Shown: one piece after another, positions 1 to 11,562 of the stretch
How positions within the stretch are numbered: the stretch's first letter is position 1
Layout of the letters: every line of letters begins with the position of its first letter
From: Cycas panzhihuaensis
Lineage: Eukaryota; Cycadophyta
Assembly: GCA_023213395.1 (NCBI GenBank)
Contig: CM041465.1
Span: 241,807,741-241,871,740, forward strand
Length of the DNA: 64,000 nucleotides
Direction: 5' to 3'
Notes under the pieces: generated by a model
The model's input: the letters and a program-made list of their open reading frames with translations, nothing else
The model's database searches: none
Told to the model about the DNA's origin: nothing
Program-made: the position numbers and the translations under genes

Positions 1-594
1 CCATGACTTGCACATGGGTTTGGGTGACTTTTAGGCATCTTGTGCTCTAAAATGGAGCCCAAAACTCAATTAAATTTGAATGTTCTCATTGAAAATTGCA
101 TCTACAGCTTGTGGCACCCACTCTCAAGAAAATTTAGAGCTCCAACAAAGAAAAAAAATGTCAAATGAAGTCACAGTAGCTCATGGAGGTCAAACAAATG
201 CTAAGGGTTATGAACAGGTAAACAGACTCAGAAAAATTCATGAAACTACCTGCAATAGGGCTTGAGTAGCCTTAAAGGATTGATAGAATTGATAAAACTC
301 CATTTGGATGCAAGATATGTCTTGCATAGATATATTACGGTTGAAAAGGAGGGTAAAATATAGCCATTTCAACCAAAAATAAAACTAAGAGCTACATGGC
401 CTGCAACAAATTTGAAACTCAACAAATGCACATTGATATGGTCTTGAAAACACTAGTAGTGGCTTTAGATTAACTAGAGGCCACCAAAATTAAGAAAAAA
501 ACTTTAAAAACATGGAAATGGGGTGTCATTATGAGTAAATGGGCCTCCATTTCTCACTTGTCTCTTCAAATAACACCAAATAGAGAATATAATA

Positions 595-606
595 GCTCTG
601 ATACCA
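595..606 (-). other. Primer binding site, initiator-tRNA-Met type
   Basis: The minus strand reads TGGTATCAGAGC, the classic complement of the plant initiator tRNA-Met 3' end. It abuts the LTR that starts at 607. Confidence 0.8.
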
Positions 607-999
607 TGTAAAAACTCTTCTAAAATCTAAATACTCTATGCATATAATAAAATACAAAGTAAAACTATTGAAATAATAAAATATTCAATCACACAAGAGT
701 AGAATTGAGATATGCAAAGGTTCACAAGAAAATTAGTCACTCTGTGAGACTCCAATCTGGTAGAGCTTATACATTAACAATAATCTAATATATAAACAAT
801 AGGGAAAATGCCCAATATATAGGCAATCCACCAAAAAGTTTATAATAATATAATTGGTTGATATATTAGCACAAGCAATGGATTTGACACATTTATACAA
901 TATGATTAAATTACAAATGAGATCATGCCTAAAGTATACCATTATACACATATGCATGTAAATTACATGGTGATGAAGCTAACATTATAAGTTTTAACA
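607..999 (-). repeat. 5' LTR of the truncated copia at the left edge
   Basis: The + strand starts TG next to the primer site and ends CA at 998-999 (GTTTTAACA), about 393 bases. No second copy lies in the window, so the right boundary rests on the TG...CA ends and the likeness to the LTR end at 8,422. Confidence 0.6.
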
Positions 1000-3900
1000 C
1001 CATCACTCTAGCATTGACCTCTAAATGCCTATAGTGAGTTAATCTGATGTTTAAATCTCCTATAGTAATTATAAATAAGGCTTTAATGACACTCAGGATC
1101 CAACTTTCTTATGGAATAAATGAATCAAAATTTTCATTTAAATTAGAATATAAATCCCTTTCCTATGGTCACATGCTTTTTAATGCTTCCATGTCCTTCA
1201 TCTAATCAGTCCTAAAATATATATGTTTCTCATGGTTTTATCCATTATAAACTCATATATACCTATTCTTCAATTTGAGAAGTGAACCTTTTCCTCACTT
1301 GGATTTTTTTCTTTAAGCCTCCCCATTAATGAGGTAGGAATATTATAGGCTTCAAAATGGACTTTCCTTAAACATATTCTTATTTATACTCAAATAAGTC
1401 CATTTTTATCATACAATCTAAGCTTTACCTTTTTCTCTATTTCTGAGGCCTCCATTATAAACTTGTCTTATGAGACATTGTATTCTCACTCATTTGAGAA
1501 TGAAAAATGATTATTAGAGAGACTAAACTATGGTGACCTAAATCCATAACACACACCTCCAAATATTGACCACTAACAAAGTTAATCTATGGTGGTTTAT
1601 TTTAATAGTTAGATGATTTGAGTATACCCAAAGAGAGAAAATGAAAAAAAGAAAAGAAGAAAACCCAAAAACACATAGATGATTCATCGGTTTAGTTCAG
1701 ATTTTATAGATAGGATTAATCTTAATCTTTAAATCAACTTTATCATATCACTCCATCTATTATACCATCAATAGTCAAGACATTATCTTCCTAAAATAAC
1801 TCAAGAACTAGTATAGGTAGCCCAAGCCTTCAAAGAACTCCACTTGGGCAAGGTTAACAACGTTCACCATCTTAGCACAACTTGTTTGTAAAGCTTCCAT
1901 TACCAATGAGAAAAATGTTAAAATGAGAAAAATGTTTTACCATACTCCACCTCTCTTTAGCATGGCCAGATTTGTACCTCACTATATTTTTTATTATGTT
2001 TATTTAGATGCTACTTTTGATTATTAATTATATGATATGATATTTTGATAAATAATTTAGTATATGATTATGACTTTCCCATTTCCTATTATGCATAAAT
2101 CTTGATATGATTATTTGTATGGCACCTACTAACTCACTCCAAGACACTTCTCTAATCTTTATTTTTCATGATCTACTAAGCCAATGCCTTGTTGAATTAC
2201 TTTATTGTATCCTTGACTGATGTTTTTACATTACTTGAAATCTCATTAGATTTCTTTGATTCTTTTTTGGAACATCAATTAGCTTTAATTTCTTAAAATT
2301 TGTAGTTTAATGAGTCATATTCACAATTTTTATTTATCATATTTTTCACTATTTATCATAATTTTGGTATTACCCAAAATTGCAATCTTCTTAATAAACT
2401 ATGATAAGATATGTAAATCATAGTCTATTAATAATATTGTAGTTTATTAAGAACATCAAAATTTTAGTTATTTTTCAATCATGATTTTCAAGATTAGTCA
2501 TGGCTTTCATTATTTTTATATGAAAAAGATAATAAAAATTCATTTTTTCACATAGCATACAAATAGTTTGTTGCAAAACACATGACCTAAGAACCCATAG
2601 GTTTTTCCCAACTACTTTCTCTCATTTCCTATATAAATAGGTATCTATTTTTGAAAGAAAAGTAGGACATTTCATGTTATGAAATGCTGCTAAAATTTAT
2701 ACTCAATTCTTGGTGATCTCACTTCCACCCTTTGAGGGCTTCATGTGGAGCTTAATCATTAGCTTTTAACTAAAGATTTAATAAATTTAAGGCTATAGAC
2801 ACTTGAGTTTCCACTCTTATCTTCCATTGGCTATATCTTCTTCCACTTACCTCCTTATTTTCTTAAACTTTCTCTCTCTTTATGATTCTACTTTCATCAT
2901 TTTTTCCCCTCTTGATTTGGACTAGTTAGAGCTTTAGCTTAGAGCATCTTGGAAGCCATTAAGGCATAGTTTTGGGGAACCTCCCTATTTCATCCTTTAG
3001 GTTGGTTTTAAGTTGATAAATTTGTGAGTTAGTCTTGGTTAATTTCTTTAGTTATTACATATGAATTTAAAATTAGAGATTGATTTATGCTTTTGGTTTT
3101 AAATTACAAAGAAAAAAATTTGGTTTTATTTTTCTTATCCATGCTTTGTATGTTCTCTTTTTTCCTAACGTAGCAAGCTTTATTTATAGGCTAGGCTCCT
3201 CTCAACAAAACTCCTACTTATAACTTATGGAGAAGTTTGCTCATGTAGCCCAATGCTAATGAACTCTCCTTTAGGAGGACAGTGGTTTTGCTAAAGGAAT
3301 CACAAAGAGAGTCTTGAGCCCTCTTACACAGGGTTATAAGCTTTATATCCATTCTCTTATATCACAAATCTTTAAGTGTAGTAGAAATGCTACTAAAGTT
3401 ATGATAAGAACCTTGTGGTTTAGATTGTTAATAGAACTATGTTGTTATACTAGTCATAAGGATATTGTTCCTAACTCTTGTATTATAAGATAAAATCACT
3501 CATCTCACTTGGAACTTTTCTTGAGTAGTGACCTCTTTGAGTGGTTCTTCAGAAAGGTTGGATTTTCATTATGATATAATAAATGGATGATGTATTATAT
3601 ATGATGATGATTTTCATGTGCCAATGGCTGATATTATGGTGCTACATCTTTATTTTTTGTCATTCTAAATTGTCTAATCTTATGTTTTTCCCATTTTTTA
3701 TTTTACTACTCTTGGTTTTATGATTATTTCATGAATCTATTATACTCTATCTTAATTTTCTAGTTCCCTCTTTGGGCAACATTAGTTAATGATTTAATCA
3801 AATATTTTGTGTCAATTGATTTATCTAAGATACTTTTTTTTTTTCTTGTCAATTTTTTCCTATTTATCATGTTTTTAGTATAATTAGAACTGTAACTTTA

Positions 3901-4736
3901 TTCATAAAATGTAACCAATCAAACTTTATGAATAAAATCATAATTTTAGTCCTTTAAAAAATATGATAATTATGTTTTATAAAGGAAGCCATATTTTTTA
4001 TTATGCCACTTATAATTTTTTTTAGTGAGGAATGTCGATTCCCTCATATTCTTAGATATTGTCACCTAGATTTGTAGGAGCTCACCACCCTTTCCCTTCA
4101 AATGCCCTAACACCCTTAGTCTATCATTCATTCATGTAATTTTTGAGTTTTGGGAGTAGATTAAAAAGTGAATAGAGAATTTTTAGCTTGTTGGTTTTTT
4201 AGGTTTTGCTTAAACTATATTAAATTACTATAATATCAAGCACTCTTAGAGCATTTTTTCATCAGTTATTACTCCTCTTACATCTTGCTAATATAACTCT
4301 TTGGTATAATGATCTTGATTTTGATTATTTAATTAGTAATTTATGATCTTATTCATCCATATTTCTAAAATTTTATGAGCTAACTTCTCTTTGGGGTATT
4401 AGAAACTTGACTGAGGACCAATCCTTATGAGCTTAAATGAGGATTATCAAGGTAAATGGAGGGTTACATTCACCCTATTCACTCCTTAGTTCTTAGGTCC
4501 CTTTACTCACCCTTCTATAGGAGTCATTTTCTTCCAAGTTTTATCGCTTTTCCTTGTGATTTTATTTTAGTTATTTTAAGGTTTTGTCATCTTCCTTTTA
4601 CTCTTATATTTCTGAGGATTAGATAATGAAGTATAGGCAAAATATAGATGCCATGCTAAGGCACATTCTACTATTTCATCAATTTATCAAGTAATCTCGT
4701 TTGCCTTTTATATTCATAGATCTTTCATTATATTTA
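1000..4736. other. AT-rich stretch, no gene seen
   Basis: No ORF of note and no recognisable transposon protein on either strand. The stretch probably consists of old LTRs and leaders. One promoter-like spot with a plant TATA box is listed separately (2,630). Confidence 0.5.
2630..2686 (+). promoter_or_regulatory. TATA box plus short hairpin, possible relic LTR promoter
   Basis: TATATAAATAG (2,630-2,640) is a near-consensus plant TATA box. About 28 bases downstream is a perfect hairpin, CATTTCAT-gtt-ATGAAATG (2,668-2,686). The pair resembles the promoter and R region of an LTR, but no second LTR copy was found. Confidence 0.3.
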
Positions 4737-4795
<59 letters not shown>

Positions 4796-4843
4796 ATATA
4801 TATATATATATATATATATGCAGATAGGTAGATAGATAGATAT
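4737..4843. repeat. Compound microsatellite (TATC)n-(TA)n-(GATA)n
   Basis: About 57 bases of TATC units run into about 28 bases of TA and then about 20 bases of GATA. The TATC and GATA arms are reverse complements flanking the TA core, so the tract is an inverted repeat that can fold back. Confidence 0.95.
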
Positions 4844-5879
4844 AGATATTTGTATATATGTGACTTCTTTAGTTTTCTTTAAAAGTAGAGTATCTTTATT
4901 ATTATAGTATATGGATATTACTATAATTGATTTAATTTCATTAGAAAATCTTGGTTTATACCTACAAACCCCCATTGCCTCTTGAGTTAAGTGTCTACAT
5001 TATCATTGAAAGTTATTTTAGCTTACTTCTAATATTACATGTAGTAAAATCTTACCAAGTTATCCTTCTTGTAGATATATTTGCCTTGAAATCTCTCTTT
5101 AACCAAAGATATCTTACATGCAAGAGGAGAGATGTTAAATAAGAGAAGAGTTAAATCAACTATAAACTTTTTATTTTGAGTAAATACATTGTATCCCTTT
5201 AATGTTTCTCTTTCTTTGTTAAAAATTAAAATTATTGAAAAAGTTGAAATCAAAAGAAAGTTAAAGGAAGCCATCTTTTTAAAACTTATCATTTTAATAG
5301 TCCTTCTAGTTTCTTTCTCCCACTCATTCTTATTAATAAAGGAAAATAAATTTTCATCTTGTATGTTTAACATTTTAGTTTCTTTATTATAAATGTTTTA
5401 AGGATTGTATTATTATGTGACTACTATCTTTGGTATGCTCTGCTCCTCACACCTACAATATATACCCAAAAAATAGAAAGAAGCATAAGAAGATATTGTA
5501 AATAGGATAAATATAAGTGACATTTCTAAATCTAGACCTCCTTCAATTATTTATGTGGTTTAGCATATTTTCATCTTTGCTTACAAATGGTTTGTTATCT
5601 AATGAAAATGAATAATGTCTTTTAGTTATTACTCATAGACATATTTCTTTCATTTATATATACTTATTTTGTTACAAGTGCTTTATAAATCATGATTCCA
5701 TATCATTTCAAATTTATTAAGAATTATACATATAAGTAATTGAAGACTCCTTCATAGGAGTTGGTATTGATATTTTAACTCCTTAGATTAATTTCCTTTT
5801 ATTATTTTATATATTTGGAAAGACAACTGGTCCAAAGAAGATACAGACACCTAAAAATAGTTCCTTAAACATATAAACA
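4844..5879. other. AT-rich stretch, no gene seen
   Basis: Short overlapping ORFs on both strands (for example 5,035-5,373 minus) have biased, lysine/phenylalanine-rich composition and no motif. I see no supported feature. Confidence 0.5.
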
Positions 5880-6766
5880 TACCTTGTATGGTGCCCCCCC
5901 CTCTACACTCCCTCTCTCTATGAGAAGGCTAATTTATTTAGGACCTCATAAATCTTAAATGAATAAAGCCCCTTTAATCTAAAGATAGATATGACTCAAC
6001 TTAAGAGTATAAGCTCACTTATGGTAATCATACCCATAATTACTTAACTTATATTATTTAGGCTTTAAAGAGGTCTATCAATACTAAACTTTACATCAAT
6101 CACTCTCCTTCTTAAGAGGTTAGAAAGGAAACAAAAGTAATCCATCATACTAACCAAAGGAAAGTTTAAGATCCTAACAACTAGTATTCAAACTAATTTT
6201 CTTAGTATTTTTACCATTAATCCGACTCCTATAATCATAAATACTGTTATAAGGTTAGGTAAATAAATAGGAAAAATCAAGCCAATGATAAGCCTACTTC
6301 CTAACCTAACTAAGATCAACTCATCCATAAATACATTCTCCCCAACTATAATAAAAAATACCCTAAAGATAATAGCAAAGGTATTACCAAAGATGATAAT
6401 GATTCTAGTAACTTTGACTTAGAGTCCATAAAGAATAGTTCCCTATTTTCTAAACATAACACTAGTAAGAAGGTGAATTATTAGAATAAACAACCTTATA
6501 AAAATGGGTAACCTAAGAAGACCATTAATATGGTGGATGCTATTAATGTCTATACCTCATCTAAACTGCTTAATAATGACTCCCCACTTAAGTCATCAAA
6601 TCCTTCTTCCCAATTACTAATTAGACCTAATCATTTTAGTGTATTCTTCAATATATTCAATATGGTAGTTTCTCACTTATTTAGGAACTTAATACCATCC
6701 CAATAGTAATTTCTATCATGGATCTCCATGAAAGGTACCCCAATTAGTGGCATCTTCTACTTAATA
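5880..6766 (+). pseudogene. L0 gag C-terminal or gag-protease linker remnant
   Basis: A + frame from about 6,360 to the L1 insertion point is rich in Lys, Asn and Ser with few hydrophobics, like the tail of a gypsy gag upstream of protease. It carries several stops and no zinc knuckle that I can see. Assignment rests on position: protease of the same strand resumes directly after L1 at 38,776. The N-terminal capsid part is not recognisable. Confidence 0.35.
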
Positions 6767-7155
6767 TGTTACAAACCTAATAGGGTTTTGTAATATATCC
6801 ATATGAGTTTATGCATAAATAATTAGAAATTAATATTAAATAATAGTAAAATAATATAAAAAAATAGTAAATAAATGATAATTAATCCTACTTTAGCTGA
6901 GGGATCCTCCAATAATTTATAATTACCTCTAAATATCAAAGCTCTAAGAAATATTCCACCATAATGATCTACTCTAGTAAACTCCTACCCTTTTAATATT
7001 TCACAAATGATCATTTCTAATAGATATGTTATTTCAAAAATGGATCATGTCCCTTAGATTCATACTACTTCCAATGGATATGCCAGTTCATAGGTGTTAC
7101 ATCGCTTGGATTCATAACAAAAAATAGATATTACTAATCCCTTGGCTTCATAACA
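6767..7155 (-). repeat. L1 3' LTR
   Basis: 389 bases, starting TGTTACAAACC and ending CTTCATAACA on the + strand. It aligns along its length with 38,404-38,775. Confidence 0.75.
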
Positions 7156-8034
7156 AGTTTGCCTTATTTGAAAGATGCTTTACCTTAGAAGCATCAAATA
7201 TTTTATAGAATTGAGATAAAAAACTAAAAATTTTACATTTTTATTATTTTCTCCATGAGAAGAGAGGATAATTCTTAGTTAAGTTGTATAAGAGGTACTT
7301 GTAAAGTATATTTCTTGACTTTTAACAAAATTTAATGAATAGTCTATTGTAATATATGGCAACCAAAACTAGGGTTCTTAACCATTGAGCTCCTAAAAAA
7401 AGGTTAACTCCCCTAACTAGAATTATAAATCAAACATTGCTAGGGAAACTTTTAGGCTATACTACCATATTGTAAGGTTTTATTTCTAGCAATTAATACT
7501 TGTAACTAGTTAAATGATATAACTTGAAACTCTAATTACTTAATTATTTGAGGGTTAATAAAATTATATGGAATTCTACCATTAATGAGGATTATCACCT
7601 TAGTTTTTTATATTAAAATTTTAAAAAACAAGGTTTAAGGAGAATTTAAAGCCCTTGTTATATCATGCAAAGATAATTCAACATTAGAAGTAACTTAAGA
7701 GTCTTCTAAGATTGAATCATTATTAAATTATTATTCATTATTTGCATCATTCTCATCTTCTTCTATTATCTATTGATCATTTTCAATCATATATAGTTTT
7801 TTCTAGCTATCTTTAATGGGATATTAATGATCTTTGATCTATTTTTCATTGCATTTGAAATGAATGCCTTTCTTAAGTTATTTAGTCCTAGATAAGGTAG
7901 ATGGTTCTCCTAATTTTTCTAGAGCTTGAATTGATAGTCATGTTTTAGATTTATTAGTTTTATACCCAATTCTAAGAATAATTATATTAAATTTAGTCTT
8001 GACACTTTTGATTATTAACATTGCTTGTCAAAGG
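7156..8034 (-). other. L1 internal region left of L2, no gene recognised
   Basis: AT-rich continuation of L1 between its 3' LTR and the L2 target site. Lysine- and asparagine-rich open stretches on the minus strand could be a gag tail, but I cannot support a protein. Confidence 0.4.
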
Positions 8035-8039
8035 CTTAT
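8035..8039. other. L2 target site duplication, left copy (CTTAT)
   Basis: CTTAT here is repeated exactly at 37,206-37,210, immediately outside the two L2 LTRs. Confidence 0.85.
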
Positions 8040-8422
8040 TAATAAAAACATCAGGATCTAAATACATGTGCACTGATCTAAGTATATTAAGCTAAATAAA
8101 TAAAACATTCAAATAAAATATAAAAATAACACAACAAATAGACCAGCAAGATTACGGGTGATTTCATCATACCGTAGGCTCTCTATCAAGTAGATCTTTT
8201 ACATAAAATTAAATTAATATAATGTACAAAGGTATATGGCATTATTTATAGCCATCCACTAACATTAATATATAATTTGATATGCTAACTTAACGACACA
8301 AGAGGTGGACCCAACCTCACTATTAAATATGATTGAATTATATCAAGGGTCCATTAATGTATAATATAAATAAATATTAGAAAGATGTGAAGAAATGGAG
8401 GAGGTATTACATAGTTTTAACA
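8040..8422 (-). repeat. L2 3' LTR
   Basis: 383 bases. The + strand ends GTTTTAACA at 8,422; the expected TG at the other end reads TA. It aligns over its whole length with 36,823-37,205. Directly inside it on the minus strand is the purine tract AAGGGAGGA, the expected plus-strand primer. Confidence 0.9.
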
Positions 8423-8429
8423 TCCTCCC

Positions 8430-10611
8430 TTAATAATAACTTTATTTCTTTGAATGTTGAGGTCATATCTAAACTATTCAAACTTTAGGACATGCTTATG
8501 GATGAAGTGGTGATGGACCTCAATGTTCTTAGTTCTAGCATGGAATACAAGATTCTTCATCATCTTCAACATGCTTTAATTATCATAGTATAGGATGGTA
8601 AGTACACGTTGTTAAAGTCCAAGCTTGGAGAGAATCCTTCTAAGCCAAATCAACCTAGTTGTAGCATGGTCAACTACTTTATATTTTACTTTGATGGAGA
8701 AAAGGGCAACATTAGGCTGCTTCTTATAGTTCCACGAGATTACAACTAAGTATATATCAAAATAATAGCCTAAAGTTGAATGGTGTATATCTTAACAACC
8801 AACCTAATTAACATCTGTATGTCCCTTTAGAATGAGTAAGTCAATCTTGTTGTACTCAAGGCTAAACTACTGAGTATCATGGATGTATTTGAGGATCCTA
8901 ATGGATTCTTTATCATCAGATGCTCTTGGTTATGACATGTACCTAGAGTAGATCCTTACTGCATATGAGATACCCATATGAGTGTAAGCGAGATAAATGA
9001 GGCTCTTAACTAACTACTAGCATAAGTGGGATCAAAAGGCTTTCCTTATTCATCCACATTTAACTTGGTTCTTATCTCCATGGGAATTAGTATAGGCTTA
9101 TAATTTGTCATCCTGAATCTTTCCAAGAGCTCATTGGCATGGTTAGTTTGAGTCAAGAGGTGTCCTAGTTCTTTCTAAACTTTAATTCCAAGGAAGTAAT
9201 GGAGCAACCCAAGGTTAGTCATCTCAAAGTTGCTCTTTAATTCTAATTGAAGTTAAGATATTCCATCTGTATTATTGCTAGTGATAGAAAGGTCGTCCAT
9301 ATAAAGAACATTGATTATGATCAAATTGTCTCTAACCTAAATGTAGAGATCAAGGTTAGATGCTAAAGGATTAAATCCATGATATCTAAGAAACGCATCT
9401 ATCTTTGCATACCAAGCATGTGGTGCCTGCTTAAGTGCATAAAGGGAGTTCTTGAGTTTACAAACTAAGTGTTCTTATCCTTGAACAACATAGTCAAGGG
9501 GTTATTTTAAGAAAACCTCTTCTTTGATATCTCCATTAAGGAAAGAGCTCTTCACATCTATTTAGTAAATAAGCCATCCAAATTAGGCTACTAGGGACAT
9601 AACCAAATGGAATGTGGTCATATTGGCTATTGGTGCAAAGGTCTCATCATAGTCAATTCCTTCCTACTATTTGAAACCTCTTACTACAAGGTGAGCTTTA
9701 TGATGCTCAATGATGCCATCTACATAGAGCTTTATCTTATAAGACCATCTATAATTAATTACTTTCTTCCCAAGTGGTAATTCAATCAACTCCCAAGTAT
9801 CATCTTTTAAGATAGAATTCATCTCTTTATCTATAGCTACTTTCCACATTTAGTCTTTGACTACCTTGTCAAATATGGAAGGCTCAGGAGTTTCAAAGGC
9901 ACGTGCCATAAGGGTAAAGTTTATAGAGTGTCTCATATTAGAAGGCCTTTTTACAACTGTGGGAGGAGGTGGAGCATCCTTTAAAAGTTGTTTTACCCAC
10001 TTAGAAGGTGGCTGAAGGCTAGTGGCTTCCACCTGAAGGTCATCAATTAAAATAGGAGGTAAAGTTATGCTTACTTAATTGAATGATGAAGAAGTTGTTG
10101 GAACTAATGATGGACCTAGATTATAGGAGGAAGTTGGTGTTAGTGGCTCCAAAATTTGTTCAAGGGTTACTTATGACACATTGACTTCATCTGCAACTAT
10201 AATATGAGGTTGAGGAGTGATTGGTTCCTATGGTTCTTTTGCAAAGATTACATCCCATGTCATGTAAGGTTGGTTACCAACTTTGTCAAATACTTTATAG
10301 GCTTTGCAACCAAGTATATAGTCAAGGTTGATTCACTTAAGACTCTTATCATCAAGCTTCTTTCTATGATTCTTTGAGATATGTTTGTATGGCATGCATC
10401 TAAAGAACCTCAAATGAGCTACAGATGGTTTTTAACCTAACTAAACATCTTCAGGAGTAATGTTCTTAACCGTAACTATGGGACTTATGTTGGTTAGGTA
10501 AGTAGTAGTGGTAATGGCATTGGCCCAAAATCTAGTGGCAAGGTTAGTAGTACTAAGCATGGTTTTTACTTTGTCGATCAAAGTTTGATTCATCCTCTTA
10601 ACTACATTATT
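8430..10611 (-). pseudogene. L2 copia pol: integrase end, RT and RNase H
   Basis: Read on the minus strand from 10.6 kb: the RMNQTL motif of the integrase core C-terminal side, a FWANA helix, a proline-rich linker (9,850-10,032 open), the RT entry WxLxxLP followed by a YRW motif (9,667-9,849 open), the catalytic box LYMDD near 9,280, then the RNase H region with a KHIEVHxHF-like end near 8.5 kb. At least 20 stops interrupt it, many at codons normally Gln or Trp. The upstream half of the gene lies across L3 at 32.5 kb. The reading frame runs on across the L3 insertion point once the duplicated target bases are counted once. Confidence 0.85.
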
Positions 10612-10616
10612 TTACT
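10612..10616. other. L3 target site duplication, left copy (TTACT)
   Basis: TTACT precedes the L3 LTR. The other side retains TACT at 32,501-32,504 next to a damaged LTR end. The L2 integrase frame fits a five-base duplication. Confidence 0.6.
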
Positions 10617-11257
10617 TGTTATATAATGTGACAATAATATTTTGGAGGTAAAAAATTTGATAGGTTGGTAGTGTGGTTTCCTCCTTGGGGGGCAAGAGCC
10701 CTCCTTGATTAGAGTGGTGCGAGGGATGCCAAAACCTAACCCCCCTCCATAAAAGGGGGTTTAGGGGTGGTCAACCATGACTCAAAAATCTAGCACTGTA
10801 AAACATACTAAATTATAAAGAGAATTAGGGTCATCCATTTAAAATACCCTAGATTTGATGGTCAAGATTTGTGCCTTATATAACTCTCTCATATAGCTAA
10901 ATTTACTATGGTTTTTTAGTATGTTGATAGTATTTGATATATCAGATGTATTATGAGGAGTACGATGACTAGTTATTATTATTGTAAGTATTTTGTTGTA
11001 AATTATATACATTTATCTATTCCTAGATAATAAAGATTAATACCTTTCTTATGTGGATGTTTCCTTCGCATACTACTAGGGTTTTACCACATTATATTTG
11101 CTATATATGTGATGCTTTAGCTTTCTGATTTATTTATTATATTATCTCTAATTTAAGAACTTACATGTTAATTTTAATTTCAATTCATGTAACTATTTGT
11201 AAAATAGTTTAGATCTTGGTGGTAATTTTTGGTTATTGAGATGTAGTTTTCTCAACA
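10617..11257 (+). repeat. L3 5' LTR
   Basis: Starts TGTTATATAATG, ends CTCAACA, two bases before the primer site. Its TATA box position reads CATAAAA, where the 3' LTR keeps TATAAAA. Confidence 0.85.
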
Positions 11258-11259
11258 AG

Positions 11260-11272
11260 TGGTATCAAAGCC
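11260..11272 (+). other. L3 primer binding site (Met type)
   Basis: TGGTATCAAAGCC, two bases after the LTR end; one change from the usual TGGTATCAGAGC. Confidence 0.85.
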
Positions 11273-11329
11273 AATTTTATTTTTGTAGTAACTTTATGAA
11301 GGTTTTGTTGTCATCTTTTTCTACACCAA

Positions 11330-11562
11330 ATGGTGAAACTGGAAAATGTAAAGTTTGAGGTAGAGAAATTTAATGGCAAGAATAACTTTTTAAGTTATGG
11401 AAGATAAAAGTGTATGATGTTCTAGTATAATAGGGATTATATAGAGCCCTTACAGGCAAATCAAAGAAACCCGTAGGGATGGATGATGTGCTTAGAAGAC
11501 AAAGTTCTATTTAACATTATTAGAGAGAAGACAACAATAAGATTATGTACTTGATTGGAAGG
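11330..11562 (+). pseudogene. L3 copia gag, N-terminal part
   Basis: From the ATG at 11,330 the frame reads MVKLENVKFEVEKFNGKNNF, a typical copia gag opening in which the KFxGxN motif precedes the capsid. Internal stops sit at codons normally Trp or Gln. The frame ends at the L4 insertion (GAAGG duplication at 11,558-11,562) and continues at 28,174 with the EGLYMTK segment expected next in a copia gag. Confidence 0.8.
11558..11562. other. L4 target site duplication, left copy (GAAGG)
   Basis: GAAGG here is repeated exactly at 28,169-28,173, just outside the other L4 LTR. Confidence 0.9.

Larger units (their letters stand above)
1..999 (-). mobile_element. 5' end of a Ty1/copia-type element, cut by the window edge
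   Basis: On the minus strand this is a 5' LTR (607-999), a Met-type primer site (595-606) and about 590 bases of leader running off the left edge. The leader is stop-ridden in all frames and I recognise no gag motif in it. The LTR begins TGTTAAAAC on the minus strand, as does the LTR of the copia at 8,040-37,205, so a related family is likely. The target duplication cannot be tested because the other end is outside the window. Confidence 0.6.

Noticed and set aside
5035-5392. Overlapping ORFs on both strands
   Set aside because: AT-rich chance frames with Lys/Phe/Ile bias and no motif.
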